From assembly GCA_050486445.1 (NCBI GenBank), contig JBJHDH010000045.1:1-16413 (forward strand): a DNA stretch of 16,413 nt, in the 5' to 3' direction. Positions within the stretch are counted from its first letter, which is position 1. The number at the start of each line of letters is the position of its first letter. The notes under the pieces were generated by a model. It was not told where the DNA came from and ran no database searches. It worked only from the letters and a program-made list of their open reading frames with translations. Shown here in pieces: positions 7,623 through 15,004 of this stretch. This DNA is from Euryhalocaulis sp050486445. Its GTDB lineage: Bacteria > Pseudomonadota > Alphaproteobacteria > Caulobacterales > Maricaulaceae. The position numbers and the translations under genes are program-made.

Positions 7623-9332
7623 TCAGCCGCCCCGCGCCGCAGCGATCAGGTCCGCCGCGTCGATCAGGCCGCGCTTGCGGGCATAGGCTTCCGCGTCCAG
7701 CCCCTCGCGCCGGCCGAGCTTCGGATCGGCCCCGGCTTCCAGCAGGATGGCGGCGATCTCCGCCGCCGCGTCCTCGCCATCGGGCAGGCAGAGCAGGGGC
7801 GTCACATCGTTCTGGCTCCCGGCCAGCGCATTGGCCAGGGCGGGTTCCTCAGTCAGCAGCGCGCGCAGCCGGTCTGCAAGCATCGCCCCGGCCAGCGAAT
7901 GCGTGTCGCGGCTGAGCGGGGCGAGCAGGGCGGCCATCTCCGGTTTGTGCAAAAACACCGCCCAGCCGAGCGGGCTGGAGTGATAATTTCGGTCGCGCAC
8001 GTCGATCTCCGCCCCGCGCGCGATCAGCAGTTCGGCCATCTCCATCGCGCCCGCATAGGCGGCCCAGTGCAGCGGCGTGGCGCCGCCGCGATCCTTCGCG
8101 TTCACATCGGCGCCGAGATCGAGCAGCAGGCGCACCGCCTCGATCTTCGTGCGCGCGGCTGCGAAACATTCCACATGGCTCAGCACGAACGGATACGCCG
8201 CCGCCAGACGCGCGGCCTCGTCCCGGTCCAGCCGCATCACCGCCGCCTGAAACGCGCCCGGCCCGTCCAGCGTCACAGGCTTCGCGCCCGCTGCCTCCAG
8301 AATGCGCAGCATCTCCGCATCGCCGCGCAGTTGCGCCTCTTCATGATGCGGGCGCTTGCTGTAGGAATTGACGCCATTCGGGTCCGCGCCATGATCCAGC
8401 AGCCATTGCGCGCGGACATGGTGGCCATTGTTCACGGCGTTGCCGAGCAGATAGTCGAGCGTGCTGTATTCCGGCCTGCCCGGCGAGGACTTGCCCGCTA
8501 TGCGCCAGTTTTCCGCGCCACCGCGCGCTGCGGATTCGCGATAGAGCATATCCATCCAGAACGGATCGTCCCCGGCGATGGAGGTGTTGTAGAGCGCCTG
8601 CGTGTCATACGGGTCGGCGCCGCGTTCGATCAGCAGCGCGGCCAGCGCGCGGTCCTGCGGGTGCGGCGGCTTCATGCCCTCGCCCAGCCCGATCACGCCG
8701 GTCAGCACGGTGAAGGGATTGTCCCAGCCGTCATTGATCTGCGCATTTACGTCCGCGCCATAATCCAGCAGCGTGCGCGCGATGGCCTCGCTGTTGCCGC
8801 GCACGCCGGGCAGGTCCAGCCGGCCATAGGCGAGATATTGCAGCGGCTCGAAATCCAGTGGACCGCCTTTCGCCGAGGCCAGACCCGGATCGGCGGCCAG
8901 AAATCTATTCACCGCCTCCAGCTCGCCGCACATCGCCGCGATATGGATATTGTCGCGCGCAATATCAGGCCGAAGGCGCAGCACGCGCATCGCCGGCCGC
9001 GCATCCCCGCGCCAGCCATTCTTGCCGTCCCAGGCATGGCGCAGAACAATATCGACCGCCTCCGCGCGCGGAATGCGGGCGCTTTCTTCCTCTTCCAGCA
9101 CGGTTTTCAGCGCTGCCCAGGAGGCATGGCCATATTCGCGCGCCAGCGCGTGCTGGATGTCGCGCAGGCCGGGCGCGTCTGGCGCCTCTGGCGCGCCGGG
9201 CCATGCGGCGGCAAGGCGCTCGCGCGCGGATGCGTCGCCGGCGCGCAGGGCTTTCAGCCAGCGTTTGGCGTCCTTGCGCAGATGATCGAGCGTGGTTTTC
9301 GGGCTGAGGGTACGCGGCGTTTCGCGCGTCAT
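7623..9332 (-). CDS. Ankyrin-repeat protein
   Basis: A 569-residue protein without a signal peptide. The first 80 residues (TLDHLRKDAKRWLKALRAGD..., then HALAREYGHASWAALK) match the helical N-terminal region often found in bacterial ankyrin-repeat proteins. Ankyrin units follow through most of the rest, clearest at about 128-150, 183-198, 228-243, 305-322, 394-413 and GGATPLHWAAYAG (416-428) with the canonical TPLHWAA. Ankyrin repeats bind other proteins; no catalytic domain is visible. The start ATG 9330-9332 is supported by GGAAGGAAGGA immediately upstream. The reading frame stays open to about 10022, but that part mirrors the opposite-strand gene and has no family resemblance. It heads a probable minus-strand unit with the two SnoaL-like genes. 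Confidence 0.87.
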   Translation of the reverse strand: MTRETPRTLSPKTTLDHLRKDAKRWLKALRAGDASARERLAAAWPGAPEAPDAPGLRDIQHALAREYGHASWAALKTVLEEEESARIPRAEAVDIVLRHAWDGKNGWRGDARPAMRVLRLRPDIARDNIHIAAMCGELEAVNRFLAADPGLASAKGGPLDFEPLQYLAYGRLDLPGVRGNSEAIARTLLDYGADVNAQINDGWDNPFTVLTGVIGLGEGMKPPHPQDRALAALLIERGADPYDTQALYNTSIAGDDPFWMDMLYRESAARGGAENWRIAGKSSPGRPEYSTLDYLLGNAVNNGHHVRAQWLLDHGADPNGVNSYSKRPHHEEAQLRGDAEMLRILEAAGAKPVTLDGPGAFQAAVMRLDRDEAARLAAAYPFVLSHVECFAAARTKIEAVRLLLDLGADVNAKDRGGATPLHWAAYAGAMEMAELLIARGAEIDVRDRNYHSSPLGWAVFLHKPEMAALLAPLSRDTHSLAGAMLADRLRALLTEEPALANALAGSQNDVTPLLCLPDGEDAAAEIAAILLEAGADPKLGRREGLDAEAYARKRGLIDAADLIAAARGG

Positions 9333-9365
9333 GGAATCCTTCCTTCCGCAATCGCCTGACGTCCG

Positions 9366-9396
9366 CTTACGAAAGGCCGGAAGAAGGTCTCGTAAG
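9366..9396. promoter_or_regulatory. Inverted repeat, possible operator
   Basis: CTTACGA at 9366-9372 and TCGTAAG at 9390-9396 form perfect 7-base arms with 17 bases between, in the 270-base gap between the divergent ankyrin and DUF2946 genes. The arms are about two helical turns apart, as for a dimeric regulator. It lies 34 bases upstream of the ankyrin start. No known regulator consensus was recognised. Confidence 0.35.
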
Positions 9397-9415
9397 ATCA
9401 CGATACAGTCTGGAT

Positions 9416-9460
9416 GGGCGGAACCGCCCTTGCCGCGGACAGGGGGCGCTCCAGAAGCGC
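9416..9460. repeat. Palindrome and short hairpin in divergent intergenic region
   Basis: GGGCGGAACCGCCC (9416-9429) is a palindrome with a 2-base centre, followed by GCGCT-CCAGA-AGCGC (9446-9460), a small hairpin. Neither is followed by a T run, so they are not intrinsic terminators. The rest of the gap (9461-9602) shows only GC-rich sequence with no clear promoter. Confidence 0.35.
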
Positions 9461-9602
9461 ACTGACCCGGATGCTGCCGCTGGCGCGGGCGGGAGTCAAT
9501 CGGACGGGGAAGGGGAGTATGAGAGCGGCCGGAGACCGCAGCGGCGTTTTGTCCTGCCCGGCGCGGGGAGACAGGCGCGCCCGCCCGCGCTAAAAAACCG
9601 GC

Positions 9603-10013
9603 GTGAAGACCCGCGTCCTCATCCCGCTCTTTCTGCGCCAGTTCGCGCTGAGCCTGGCCATGCTGTGCCTGTTCGCGCAGGCGCTGGTCCCGTCCGGCTT
9701 CATGCTTGCGCCGGGCGAGGACGGATTCCCCGTCTCCGTCGTGATCTGCGGCCAGCCGGGCGCGGTCCTGCCCGCCGCTGTGGCGGGCGCCGAAAGCGGG
9801 GAAGAAATCCCGGCGGATCAGGATCGTAATCTGGCGCCCTGCGCCTTCGCCGGCGTGGCGCAGGCCGCGGCCCCGGCGTCCGACCCGGCCGCCGCGCTGT
9901 ATGCGCCGCTGGCTCTGGCGCGGGCGGATTTCCCGCCCGCCATGCGCCAGGCCGCGCTCTCCATCGGCGCCAACGCGCCGCCGCCCTCCCGCGCGCCTCC
10001 CGTCTCTGTCTGA
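9603..10013 (+). CDS. DUF2946-like small membrane/exported protein
   Basis: A 136-residue protein with a hydrophobic N-terminal segment (about 5-30) ending in ALVPSGFM, followed by VVICG (Cys49) and CAFAG (Cys80). The VPSGFM element and the two later cysteines are typical of DUF2946 proteins, which are often encoded beside copper-related receptors and chaperones. The start is GTG at 9603: an in-frame TAA at 9591 lies just upstream, and no convincing ribosome site is seen, so translation may be weak or begin at an internal ATG. The gene opens a run of metal-related genes on the same strand. Its biochemical role is unknown; a part in copper handling is inferred from context. Confidence 0.72.
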   Translation: MKTRVLIPLFLRQFALSLAMLCLFAQALVPSGFMLAPGEDGFPVSVVICGQPGAVLPAAVAGAESGEEIPADQDRNLAPCAFAGVAQAAAPASDPAAALYAPLALARADFPPAMRQAALSIGANAPPPSRAPPVSV

Positions 10014-10016
10014 CCC

Positions 10017-10112
10017 GGTCATCCGTTTTTCGCGGATGATCCAGCGCCTTCGCGCCGCCTATCTGTGACGGGCCGCGCCCGCGCAATCCCGAACCATCCT
10101 CGGAATCATCCG
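10017..10112 (+). promoter_or_regulatory. Possible RNA switch: two mutually exclusive pairings
   Basis: The segment CGGATGATCC at 10033-10042 can pair upstream with GGTCATCCG (10017-10025, one bulged T) or downstream with GGAATCATCCG (10102-10112, one bulged A). The two folds use the same central strand and cannot coexist. It lies between the DUF2946-like gene and the receptor gene. No T run follows, so any control would more likely be on translation or RNA stability. Confidence 0.35.
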
Positions 10113-10131
10113 ATGTGAAACGTAAGCGGCC

Positions 10132-10152
10132 CCGCCACGCGATACGTGGCGG
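10132..10152 (+). promoter_or_regulatory. Hairpin upstream of the receptor gene
   Basis: CCGCCACG (10132-10139) and CGTGGCGG (10145-10152) form an 8-base-pair stem with loop CGATA, 21 bases before the receptor start codon and just before its GGGGAA ribosome site. It is not followed by a T run. Confidence 0.4.
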
Positions 10153-10173
10153 CCGTATCAGGGGAATTCAGAC

Positions 10174-12231
10174 ATGAAGACCGTATTGTTCGCCGCCGCG
10201 TCCATTGTGGCGCTCGCCGCCATTCCGTCCGGGGCTTTGGCCCAGACGGCCGAATCCTCCGTTCTTTCCAACCGCGACACGGTGGTCGTCACCGGCCGGC
10301 GTGATCCCGAAGACCCGCTTGTCGTGGCGGACGCCCGCGCGCGGCTTTCGGAAACGCCCGGCGCGGTCTCGGTGATCTCGCAGGAATCATGGAGCCGCCG
10401 CGCCGCGCTGGCGCTGGACGACATGCTGCGCGATGCGCCGGGCGTCTATGCCCAGCGCAAATGGGGCGGCGATATCCGCATGTCGATCCGTGGTAGTGGT
10501 ATCGGCAACGCCAATCATAATCGCGGCCTGCTGCTGGCCATTGACGGCATACCGCTGAACGAGGCGGACGGGTATGGCGACAGCCAGATCGCCGACCCGC
10601 TGCTCACCCGCTATGTCGAGGTGTATCGCGGCGGCAATGCGCTGCGCTTCGGTGGCGCGCTGCTGGGCGGCGCGGTCAATATGGTCACGCCGACCGGCGC
10701 GGACGCCGGATTTCGTAATCAGCTTCGCGTGGAGGGCGGATCGTTCGGCCTGTTCCGCGCCAATGCGCAGATCGCGCGTCAGGACGGACCGTGGGACGTG
10801 TTCGCCGCCGGCACGTTTCAGCGCGCCGATGGCTATCGCCCGCAAAACGGACAGGAGCTGAAATTCGCCAGCCTGAATGTCGGCCACAGTTTTGGCGCGG
10901 GGCGCGAGGTGCGGCTGATCGTCAATGCCGCCGATATCTATCAGGAGATTCCGGGTGCGCTGACCTGGGCGCAGTTTGTGGCCGATCCGCGCCAGGCGGC
11001 CGCCAACAATACCGCCAACCATTACCGGCGCGATCTGGAGGCGCTGCGCGGTTCGCTGCGCACCTCGTGGCGGCTGGATGACGGGCTGGTGTTCGAAGGC
11101 GCGGTCTATGCGGTGTGGAAGCATCTGGACCACCCGATCTTTCAGGTGATCGAGCAGAAGAGCCGCAATTACGGCGCGTTCGGCCGGTTGCGCTGGGATG
11201 GCGAGGTCGGCGGCCTGCGCGCCGACGCCTATGCCGGGGCCTGGCTGCGCACTGGCGATCTCGACTCCAAATTCTACACCAATCTGCAAGGCAAACACGG
11301 CGCGCTGCAATCCATGTCGTATCAGAACGCCGCCGCTACGGATGTCTTCGCCGAAGGCCGCCTGTTCGTGACAGAGCAGCTTGCGCTGGTCGGCGGGGGA
11401 ACATGGGGCAGGGCGGAGCGCGACTATGAGAGCGTCGCCGTGCCCGGCAATCCGGCGACCTTCAACATGACCGCATCCCGAACTTATAACTGGTTCGCGC
11501 CGCGCGCCGGGCTACTCTGGGAAAACCTGAATGGCGACCAGATTTTCGCCAATGTGACGCGCTCGGTAGAGCCGCCGAATTTTGGCGCCATGTCGCCCAC
11601 GGGCGCGGGCTTCGCGCCGGTCGAGGCGCAGGAGGCATGGACTATCGAGGCCGGCGCGCGCGGCCGGCGCGGCGCGTGGAGCTGGGATGTCACGCTCTAT
11701 CGCGCATGGCTCGATGGCGAGATGCTGCAATACACAATCGCTCCCGGAATCCCCGCCACCACATTCAACGCCGACAGGACAATCCATCAGGGGCTGGAGG
11801 CGGCGCTGGACTGGCGTTTCGCCGATGGCTGGCGCCTGCGCCAGAGCTACACCTGGTCGGACTTCCATTTCGTCGACGATGTGCAGTACGGAAACAACCG
11901 CCTGCCCATCGCGCCACAGCATTTCTATCGCGCCGAGCTGCGTTACGAGCACGCATCGGGCTGGTTCGCCGCGCCGTCAGTGGAATGGTCGGCCTCGGAT
12001 ATCTGGGTCGATTATTCCAACACCACGCGCTCGCCGTCCTATGCGGTGTTCAATCTCAACGCCGGATGGGATTTCGGCAACGGGATCTCGGTGTTCGTGG
12101 ACGCGCGCAACCTGGCGGACAAGGCCTATGTCTCGAACGTGCAGGCCGCGATCCTGGCTACGCCCGCGACGGCGGCTTATTGGCCCGGCGACGGATTCTC
12201 CGTCTTCGGCGGCCTGAACATGCGGTTCTAG
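10174..12231 (+). CDS. TonB-dependent outer-membrane receptor
   Basis: A 685-residue outer-membrane receptor. It has a signal peptide (cleavage likely after ALA at 21-23), a TonB-box-like DTVVVTG (35-41), a plug domain (about 55-165) with LDDMLRDAPGVYAQ, IRGSGIG, GLLLAIDGIPLNEADG, RYVEVYRGGNALRFGGALLGGAVN, then a beta-barrel ending in Phe (GLNMRF), as needed for barrel assembly. The plug sequence resembles the FecA-like branch. GGGGAA before ATG 10174 is a fair ribosome site. The next gene starts 9 bases after the stop. The PepSY and PCu(A)C neighbours favour copper as cargo; a ferric complex is the main alternative. Confidence 0.92.
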   Translation: MKTVLFAAASIVALAAIPSGALAQTAESSVLSNRDTVVVTGRRDPEDPLVVADARARLSETPGAVSVISQESWSRRAALALDDMLRDAPGVYAQRKWGGDIRMSIRGSGIGNANHNRGLLLAIDGIPLNEADGYGDSQIADPLLTRYVEVYRGGNALRFGGALLGGAVNMVTPTGADAGFRNQLRVEGGSFGLFRANAQIARQDGPWDVFAAGTFQRADGYRPQNGQELKFASLNVGHSFGAGREVRLIVNAADIYQEIPGALTWAQFVADPRQAAANNTANHYRRDLEALRGSLRTSWRLDDGLVFEGAVYAVWKHLDHPIFQVIEQKSRNYGAFGRLRWDGEVGGLRADAYAGAWLRTGDLDSKFYTNLQGKHGALQSMSYQNAAATDVFAEGRLFVTEQLALVGGGTWGRAERDYESVAVPGNPATFNMTASRTYNWFAPRAGLLWENLNGDQIFANVTRSVEPPNFGAMSPTGAGFAPVEAQEAWTIEAGARGRRGAWSWDVTLYRAWLDGEMLQYTIAPGIPATTFNADRTIHQGLEAALDWRFADGWRLRQSYTWSDFHFVDDVQYGNNRLPIAPQHFYRAELRYEHASGWFAAPSVEWSASDIWVDYSNTTRSPSYAVFNLNAGWDFGNGISVFVDARNLADKAYVSNVQAAILATPATAAYWPGDGFSVFGGLNMRF

Positions 12232-12235
12232 GAGG
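12230..12235 (+). promoter_or_regulatory. Consensus ribosome binding site overlapping the receptor stop codon
   Basis: AGGAGG starts inside the TAG stop of the receptor gene and lies 5 bases before ATG 12241, which suggests tight translational linkage of receptor and PepSY protein. Confidence 0.7.
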
Positions 12236-12240
12236 CTGGC

Positions 12241-13608
12241 ATGACACAGGAAACGGCGGCATTGGCGGACCCGGCGCCCGGCGCGCTGTATCGCGCGCTC
12301 TGGCGCTGGCATTTCTATGCCGGTCTGCTGGCGCTGCCGTTTCTGATGCTGCTGGCGCTGACCGGCGCGATCTATCTGTTCAAGCCGGAACTGGACGATC
12401 TGCTCTACCGGCCAATGCTGGCTGTGGAGCCGCGGGGAGCGGAAATCTCGCCTGACCGCTGGCTGGAATCGGCGCGCGCCGGGCTGGGCGGAACGGTCAT
12501 CGCCGCTGACATCTCTGCCCGGCCGGACCGCGCCGTGCGCCTGACCGTGCGCCTGCCAGGCGGGACTCAGCGTACGGCCTTTGTCGATCCCTATGATGCG
12601 GCGCTGAAAGGCTCTATCCCCGCCGGCGGCGCCATGGAGACGGTAAAACGGCTACACAGCCTCACTCTGTTCGGCGCCGGGCCGAACATGCTGATCGAGA
12701 TTGTGGCTGGCTGGACGGTTATCCTCGTCGTCACCGGCCTCTTTCTGTGGTTTCCGCGCCGGCGTGGCGCGGCGGCGTTCGCTCTGCGCAAGGGCGACCC
12801 AAAGCGCCGGCCGTTCTGGCGCAATCTGCACGCTGTCACCGGACTCTACGCGGCCGGAATTCTCCTGTTCCTCGCCGTCACCGGCATGTTGTGGTCGCCG
12901 GTCTGGGGCGACCGGGTGATGGGCGCGGTGCGCGACGCCGGATGGGGCCGCCCGGCCGCGCCCCCCGCCGCCAGCGCATGGGACCACGCCGGACCCCATT
13001 CCCCTCCTGCCGAGGGCGTCGGCTGGACGATGGAGCGCGCCGTGCTGCACATACACGATTCCGCTCCGGCGCCCGGCAGTCTGGCGCGAGTGATGGAAAC
13101 CGCCGCGCGCGAGGGCCTGGCGCGCCCCTATATCGTGAGTATTCCGTCAGACGCCGCGCTCGCCTGGACCGTCGCGTTTCAAGGACCGGACGTGCGCGAT
13201 GCGCGCAGCCTGTATATAGATGGGGGTAGCGGCGAGGTGCTGGCCGATCTGCGTCACCCGGATTTTGGCTGGGGCGCGAAGATGTTCGAATGGTCCATCG
13301 CCGTGCATCAGGGAACGCAATATGGCTGGCCCAACCGCATCGTCATGTTGCTGGCCTGCATCGCAGCCTGGGTCATGGCGGTCAGCGGCGTCATGATGTG
13401 GTGGAAGCGGCGTCCCCGCGCCCCCCTCTGGCGCCGGCTGGGCGCGCCCCCGCCGCCGGGGCGGCGTGCGGGCTCGGCGGCGCTGGCGGTCATTGCGCCG
13501 CTGGCCATCCTGTATCCGCTGACCGGCGCGACGCTGGTTCTGTTTCTGGCTGCCGACCTCGCGGCGGCGCACATCTGCGCGATCCGGCGAAAGGGCGCTA
13601 CGGCATGA
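12241..13608 (+). CDS. PepSY-associated transmembrane protein (PiuB/FpvG-like, probable metal reductase)
   Basis: A 455-residue inner-membrane protein with about five hydrophobic segments (near 25-47, 150-171, 197-218, 364-387 and 412-440) separated by periplasmic PepSY-like parts. Conserved histidines lie at membrane edges: His24 (RWHFYAGL), His139 (RLHSLTLFG), His197 (RNLHAVTGLY) and His356 (AVHQGTQYG), as in the PepSY_TM family, some members of which reduce iron in siderophore uptake and may bind heme. The family is commonly encoded next to TonB-dependent receptors. Here it would reduce the metal delivered by the receptor. Its stop overlaps the next start by ATGA, so the two are translationally coupled. 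Confidence 0.9.
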   Translation: MTQETAALADPAPGALYRALWRWHFYAGLLALPFLMLLALTGAIYLFKPELDDLLYRPMLAVEPRGAEISPDRWLESARAGLGGTVIAADISARPDRAVRLTVRLPGGTQRTAFVDPYDAALKGSIPAGGAMETVKRLHSLTLFGAGPNMLIEIVAGWTVILVVTGLFLWFPRRRGAAAFALRKGDPKRRPFWRNLHAVTGLYAAGILLFLAVTGMLWSPVWGDRVMGAVRDAGWGRPAAPPAASAWDHAGPHSPPAEGVGWTMERAVLHIHDSAPAPGSLARVMETAAREGLARPYIVSIPSDAALAWTVAFQGPDVRDARSLYIDGGSGEVLADLRHPDFGWGAKMFEWSIAVHQGTQYGWPNRIVMLLACIAAWVMAVSGVMMWWKRRPRAPLWRRLGAPPPPGRRAGSAALAVIAPLAILYPLTGATLVLFLAADLAAAHICAIRRKGATA

Positions 13609-14084
13609 GAAATCAATTCTGGAATCCCGCCCTGCTATGCGGCGTCCTGCTGGTTTCCGCCTGCGCCGAGTCCGCGCCGCCGGTGGTGGAGGCGCGCGGC
13701 GCCTGGTGCCGCGCCACGGCGGCGGGGGCGCAGACCGCCGCCTGTTATCTGACCCTGATATCCAGCCGTGCAGACCGCCTTATCGCCGTTTCTTCAGACG
13801 CGGCGGCGCGCACGGAAATTCACGAAATGCGCATGGATGGCGACATCATGCGGATGCGCGAGCTGGCGGACGGGCTGATCCTGCCCGCGGGCGCCGCCGT
13901 GGCGCTGGCGCCGGGGGCGGAGCACCTGATGCTCATTGGCCTGGACAGACCGCTGGAGGAGGGCGGCGCCGTCATGCTCACGCTGCGCTTCGGCCATGCG
14001 CCGCCGCTTTCCCTGGCGGCGCCGGTGCGGGTTCAGGCGCCGGATGGCGAGCCCGGCGGGGACATGGCGCGCGCCGGCCATTGA
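13605..14084 (+). CDS. PCu(A)C-family copper chaperone lipoprotein
   Basis: A 159-residue periplasmic copper-binding protein. The signal ends in a lipobox LVSAC (Cys20). The family metal site is present: His73, Met84, His107 and Met109 (HEM...MRMRE...AEHLM), close to the described H-x10-M-x21-H-x-M pattern, with one extra residue in the second gap. Family members hand Cu(I) to cytochrome oxidase assembly or to other periplasmic proteins. Two cysteines, Cys35 (AWCRAT) and Cys47 (AACYL), sit where many homologs have small residues and could form a disulfide or an extra metal site. ATG 13605 overlaps the PepSY stop. A weak hairpin spans the stop codon (14074-14094). Confidence 0.9.
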   Translation: MRNQFWNPALLCGVLLVSACAESAPPVVEARGAWCRATAAGAQTAACYLTLISSRADRLIAVSSDAAARTEIHEMRMDGDIMRMRELADGLILPAGAAVALAPGAEHLMLIGLDRPLEEGGAVMLTLRFGHAPPLSLAAPVRVQAPDGEPGGDMARAGH

Positions 14085-14094
14085 ACCCGGCCGG
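14074..14094 (+). terminator. Weak hairpin spanning the chaperone stop codon
   Basis: CCGGCC (14074-14079) and GGCCGG (14089-14094) can pair across a 9-base loop containing the TGA stop. There is no T run after it, so it is at best a poor intrinsic terminator in the 40-base gap between convergent genes. Confidence 0.2.
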
Positions 14095-14124
14095 AAGCCG
14101 CTGACAGTTGAAAAGGGAACGCGG

Positions 14125-14784
14125 TCACAGCCCGCGAGACTGCAACGCTTCCAGCACCAGATTGCGGAATTCCTCGCGGCGCTGGGCCCGTACCTGAACC
14201 AGTGCCTCGCGGTCCTGCTCGGCCAGCGCTTTCACCAGGTCCAGCTTCTCCACCACGGCGCGCTCCGCGCTGGGCCGGCGCGGCAGGCTGAGCAGCGAAC
14301 GATAGCGGTCGGTGAGACTCCACAGCCGCATCGCCTCGCGCACAATGATCTTCTCGTCCGACAGGTCGAACAGTTCCTGATGGAATTCCCGGTGCAGCAC
14401 CCACCAGCTTGTGGCCTCGCCGGTATCGAGCAGGCGTTCAAGTTCGCGCGCCAGATTTTCCAGACGCTTAAGCGCCGTTGTGCTTGGCCAGTTCAGCGTG
14501 CTGAGAAGCTCGGTCTCGATCATCTCGCGCAGGCGGAAGAGCTGGCGCGCCTCGGCGCTGGAAATGCGCGAGACGAAAAACCCGCGATTGGGATCGTGAT
14601 CGACCACGCCCTCGGCGGAGAGCATCTTCAGCGCCTCGCGCACCGGAACGCGGCTGGCGCGGAATTGAGCCGCCAGCTCGGTCTGGCCCAGACGCAGACC
14701 CGGTCCCAGAATCCCGCGCGCCACTTGCTCACGAATGGCATTGGCGATGCGGACCGGCATGCCGGCGGCGTTGGGATCGGTCAT
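14125..14784 (-). CDS. GntR-family transcriptional regulator, FCD type
   Basis: A 219-residue regulator with an N-terminal winged helix-turn-helix (about 9-75; LGQTELAAQFRASRVPVREALKMLSAEGVV is typical of GntR) and a helical C-terminal FCD ligand domain (about 78-215; FRLREMIETELL, LHREFHQELF). In many FCD proteins an Asp and three His bind a metal. Here the pattern is largely lost: the Asp position reads His131, His135 is kept, but the EH and terminal H positions read Glu-Lys180 and Gln/Arg near 200-203. Ligand binding is therefore probably metal-free, as in FadR. The start at ATG 14784 has no obvious ribosome site and follows directly after a structured leader; ATG 14760 is an alternative. 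It is a candidate regulator of the nearby aromatic or lipoprotein genes, but this is inference. Confidence 0.9.
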   Translation of the reverse strand: MTDPNAAGMPVRIANAIREQVARGILGPGLRLGQTELAAQFRASRVPVREALKMLSAEGVVDHDPNRGFFVSRISSAEARQLFRLREMIETELLSTLNWPSTTALKRLENLARELERLLDTGEATSWWVLHREFHQELFDLSDEKIIVREAMRLWSLTDRYRSLLSLPRRPSAERAVVEKLDLVKALAEQDREALVQVRAQRREEFRNLVLEALQSRGL

Positions 14785-14850
14785 GGCGTCGTTTGTCCGG
14801 AACCCCGGTTCCCTGTTGCGGGCGATTGATCCTCGCCCGTTAAAGACGCC
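14785..14850 (-). promoter_or_regulatory. Predicted three-way-junction leader ending at the GntR start codon
   Basis: Read on the minus strand, GGCGTC (14850-14845) pairs with GACGCC (14790-14785), extended by UUU/AAA across a bulged C. This encloses a hairpin CGGGCGA-GGATCAA-TCGCCCG (14839-14819) and a second GGAAC-CGGG-GTTCC (14812-14799). The closing helix ends on the base before AUG 14784. The same repeats could instead be DNA operators for the regulator itself. Confidence 0.45.
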
Positions 14851-14879
14851 TTCGAAATCCTGCGAGAGCTGAAGGCAAG

Positions 14880-14916
14880 GATGCAGTTTTGCTACTGCAT
14901 CGCAGTTTTGCTGCGA
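14880..14916. repeat. Two tandem hairpins sharing an 11-base direct repeat
   Basis: GCAGTTTTGCT occurs at 14883-14893 and 14902-14912 (period 19). The first copy lies in GATGCAG...CTGCATC (14880-14886/14895-14901), the second in TCGCAG-TTTTG-CTGCGA (14900-14916). They lie upstream of the GntR gene next to an AT-rich patch (14929-14950), and could be paired binding sites. No clear sigma promoter was recognised. Confidence 0.4.
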
Positions 14917-15004
14917 AGCGTAATCTACCGAAAATCGTATTAAATTTTTGACAGGATATAGCGCCCGGCATGGCGTATGGCCCTGTTTTCACAAGGGAAA
15001 GCGC

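Noticed and set aside
7530..9359. Open frame of 609 codons on the plus strand opposite the ankyrin gene
   Set aside because: Antisense shadow; the minus strand carries ankyrin repeats with canonical TPLHWAA.
9333..10022. N-terminal extension of the ankyrin protein by 230 residues
   Set aside because: The extension is low-complexity and lies opposite the DUF2946-like gene; a strong ribosome site supports ATG 9332.
10081..10173. Cobalamin riboswitch before the TonB receptor, suggested by a GCCAC-containing hairpin
   Set aside because: The other conserved boxes of that riboswitch are not found in the gap.
14948..14976. TTGACA on the plus strand as a promoter -35 box
   Set aside because: No acceptable -10 box at 16-18 bases, and no plus-strand gene follows; the next gene on that side is on the minus strand.
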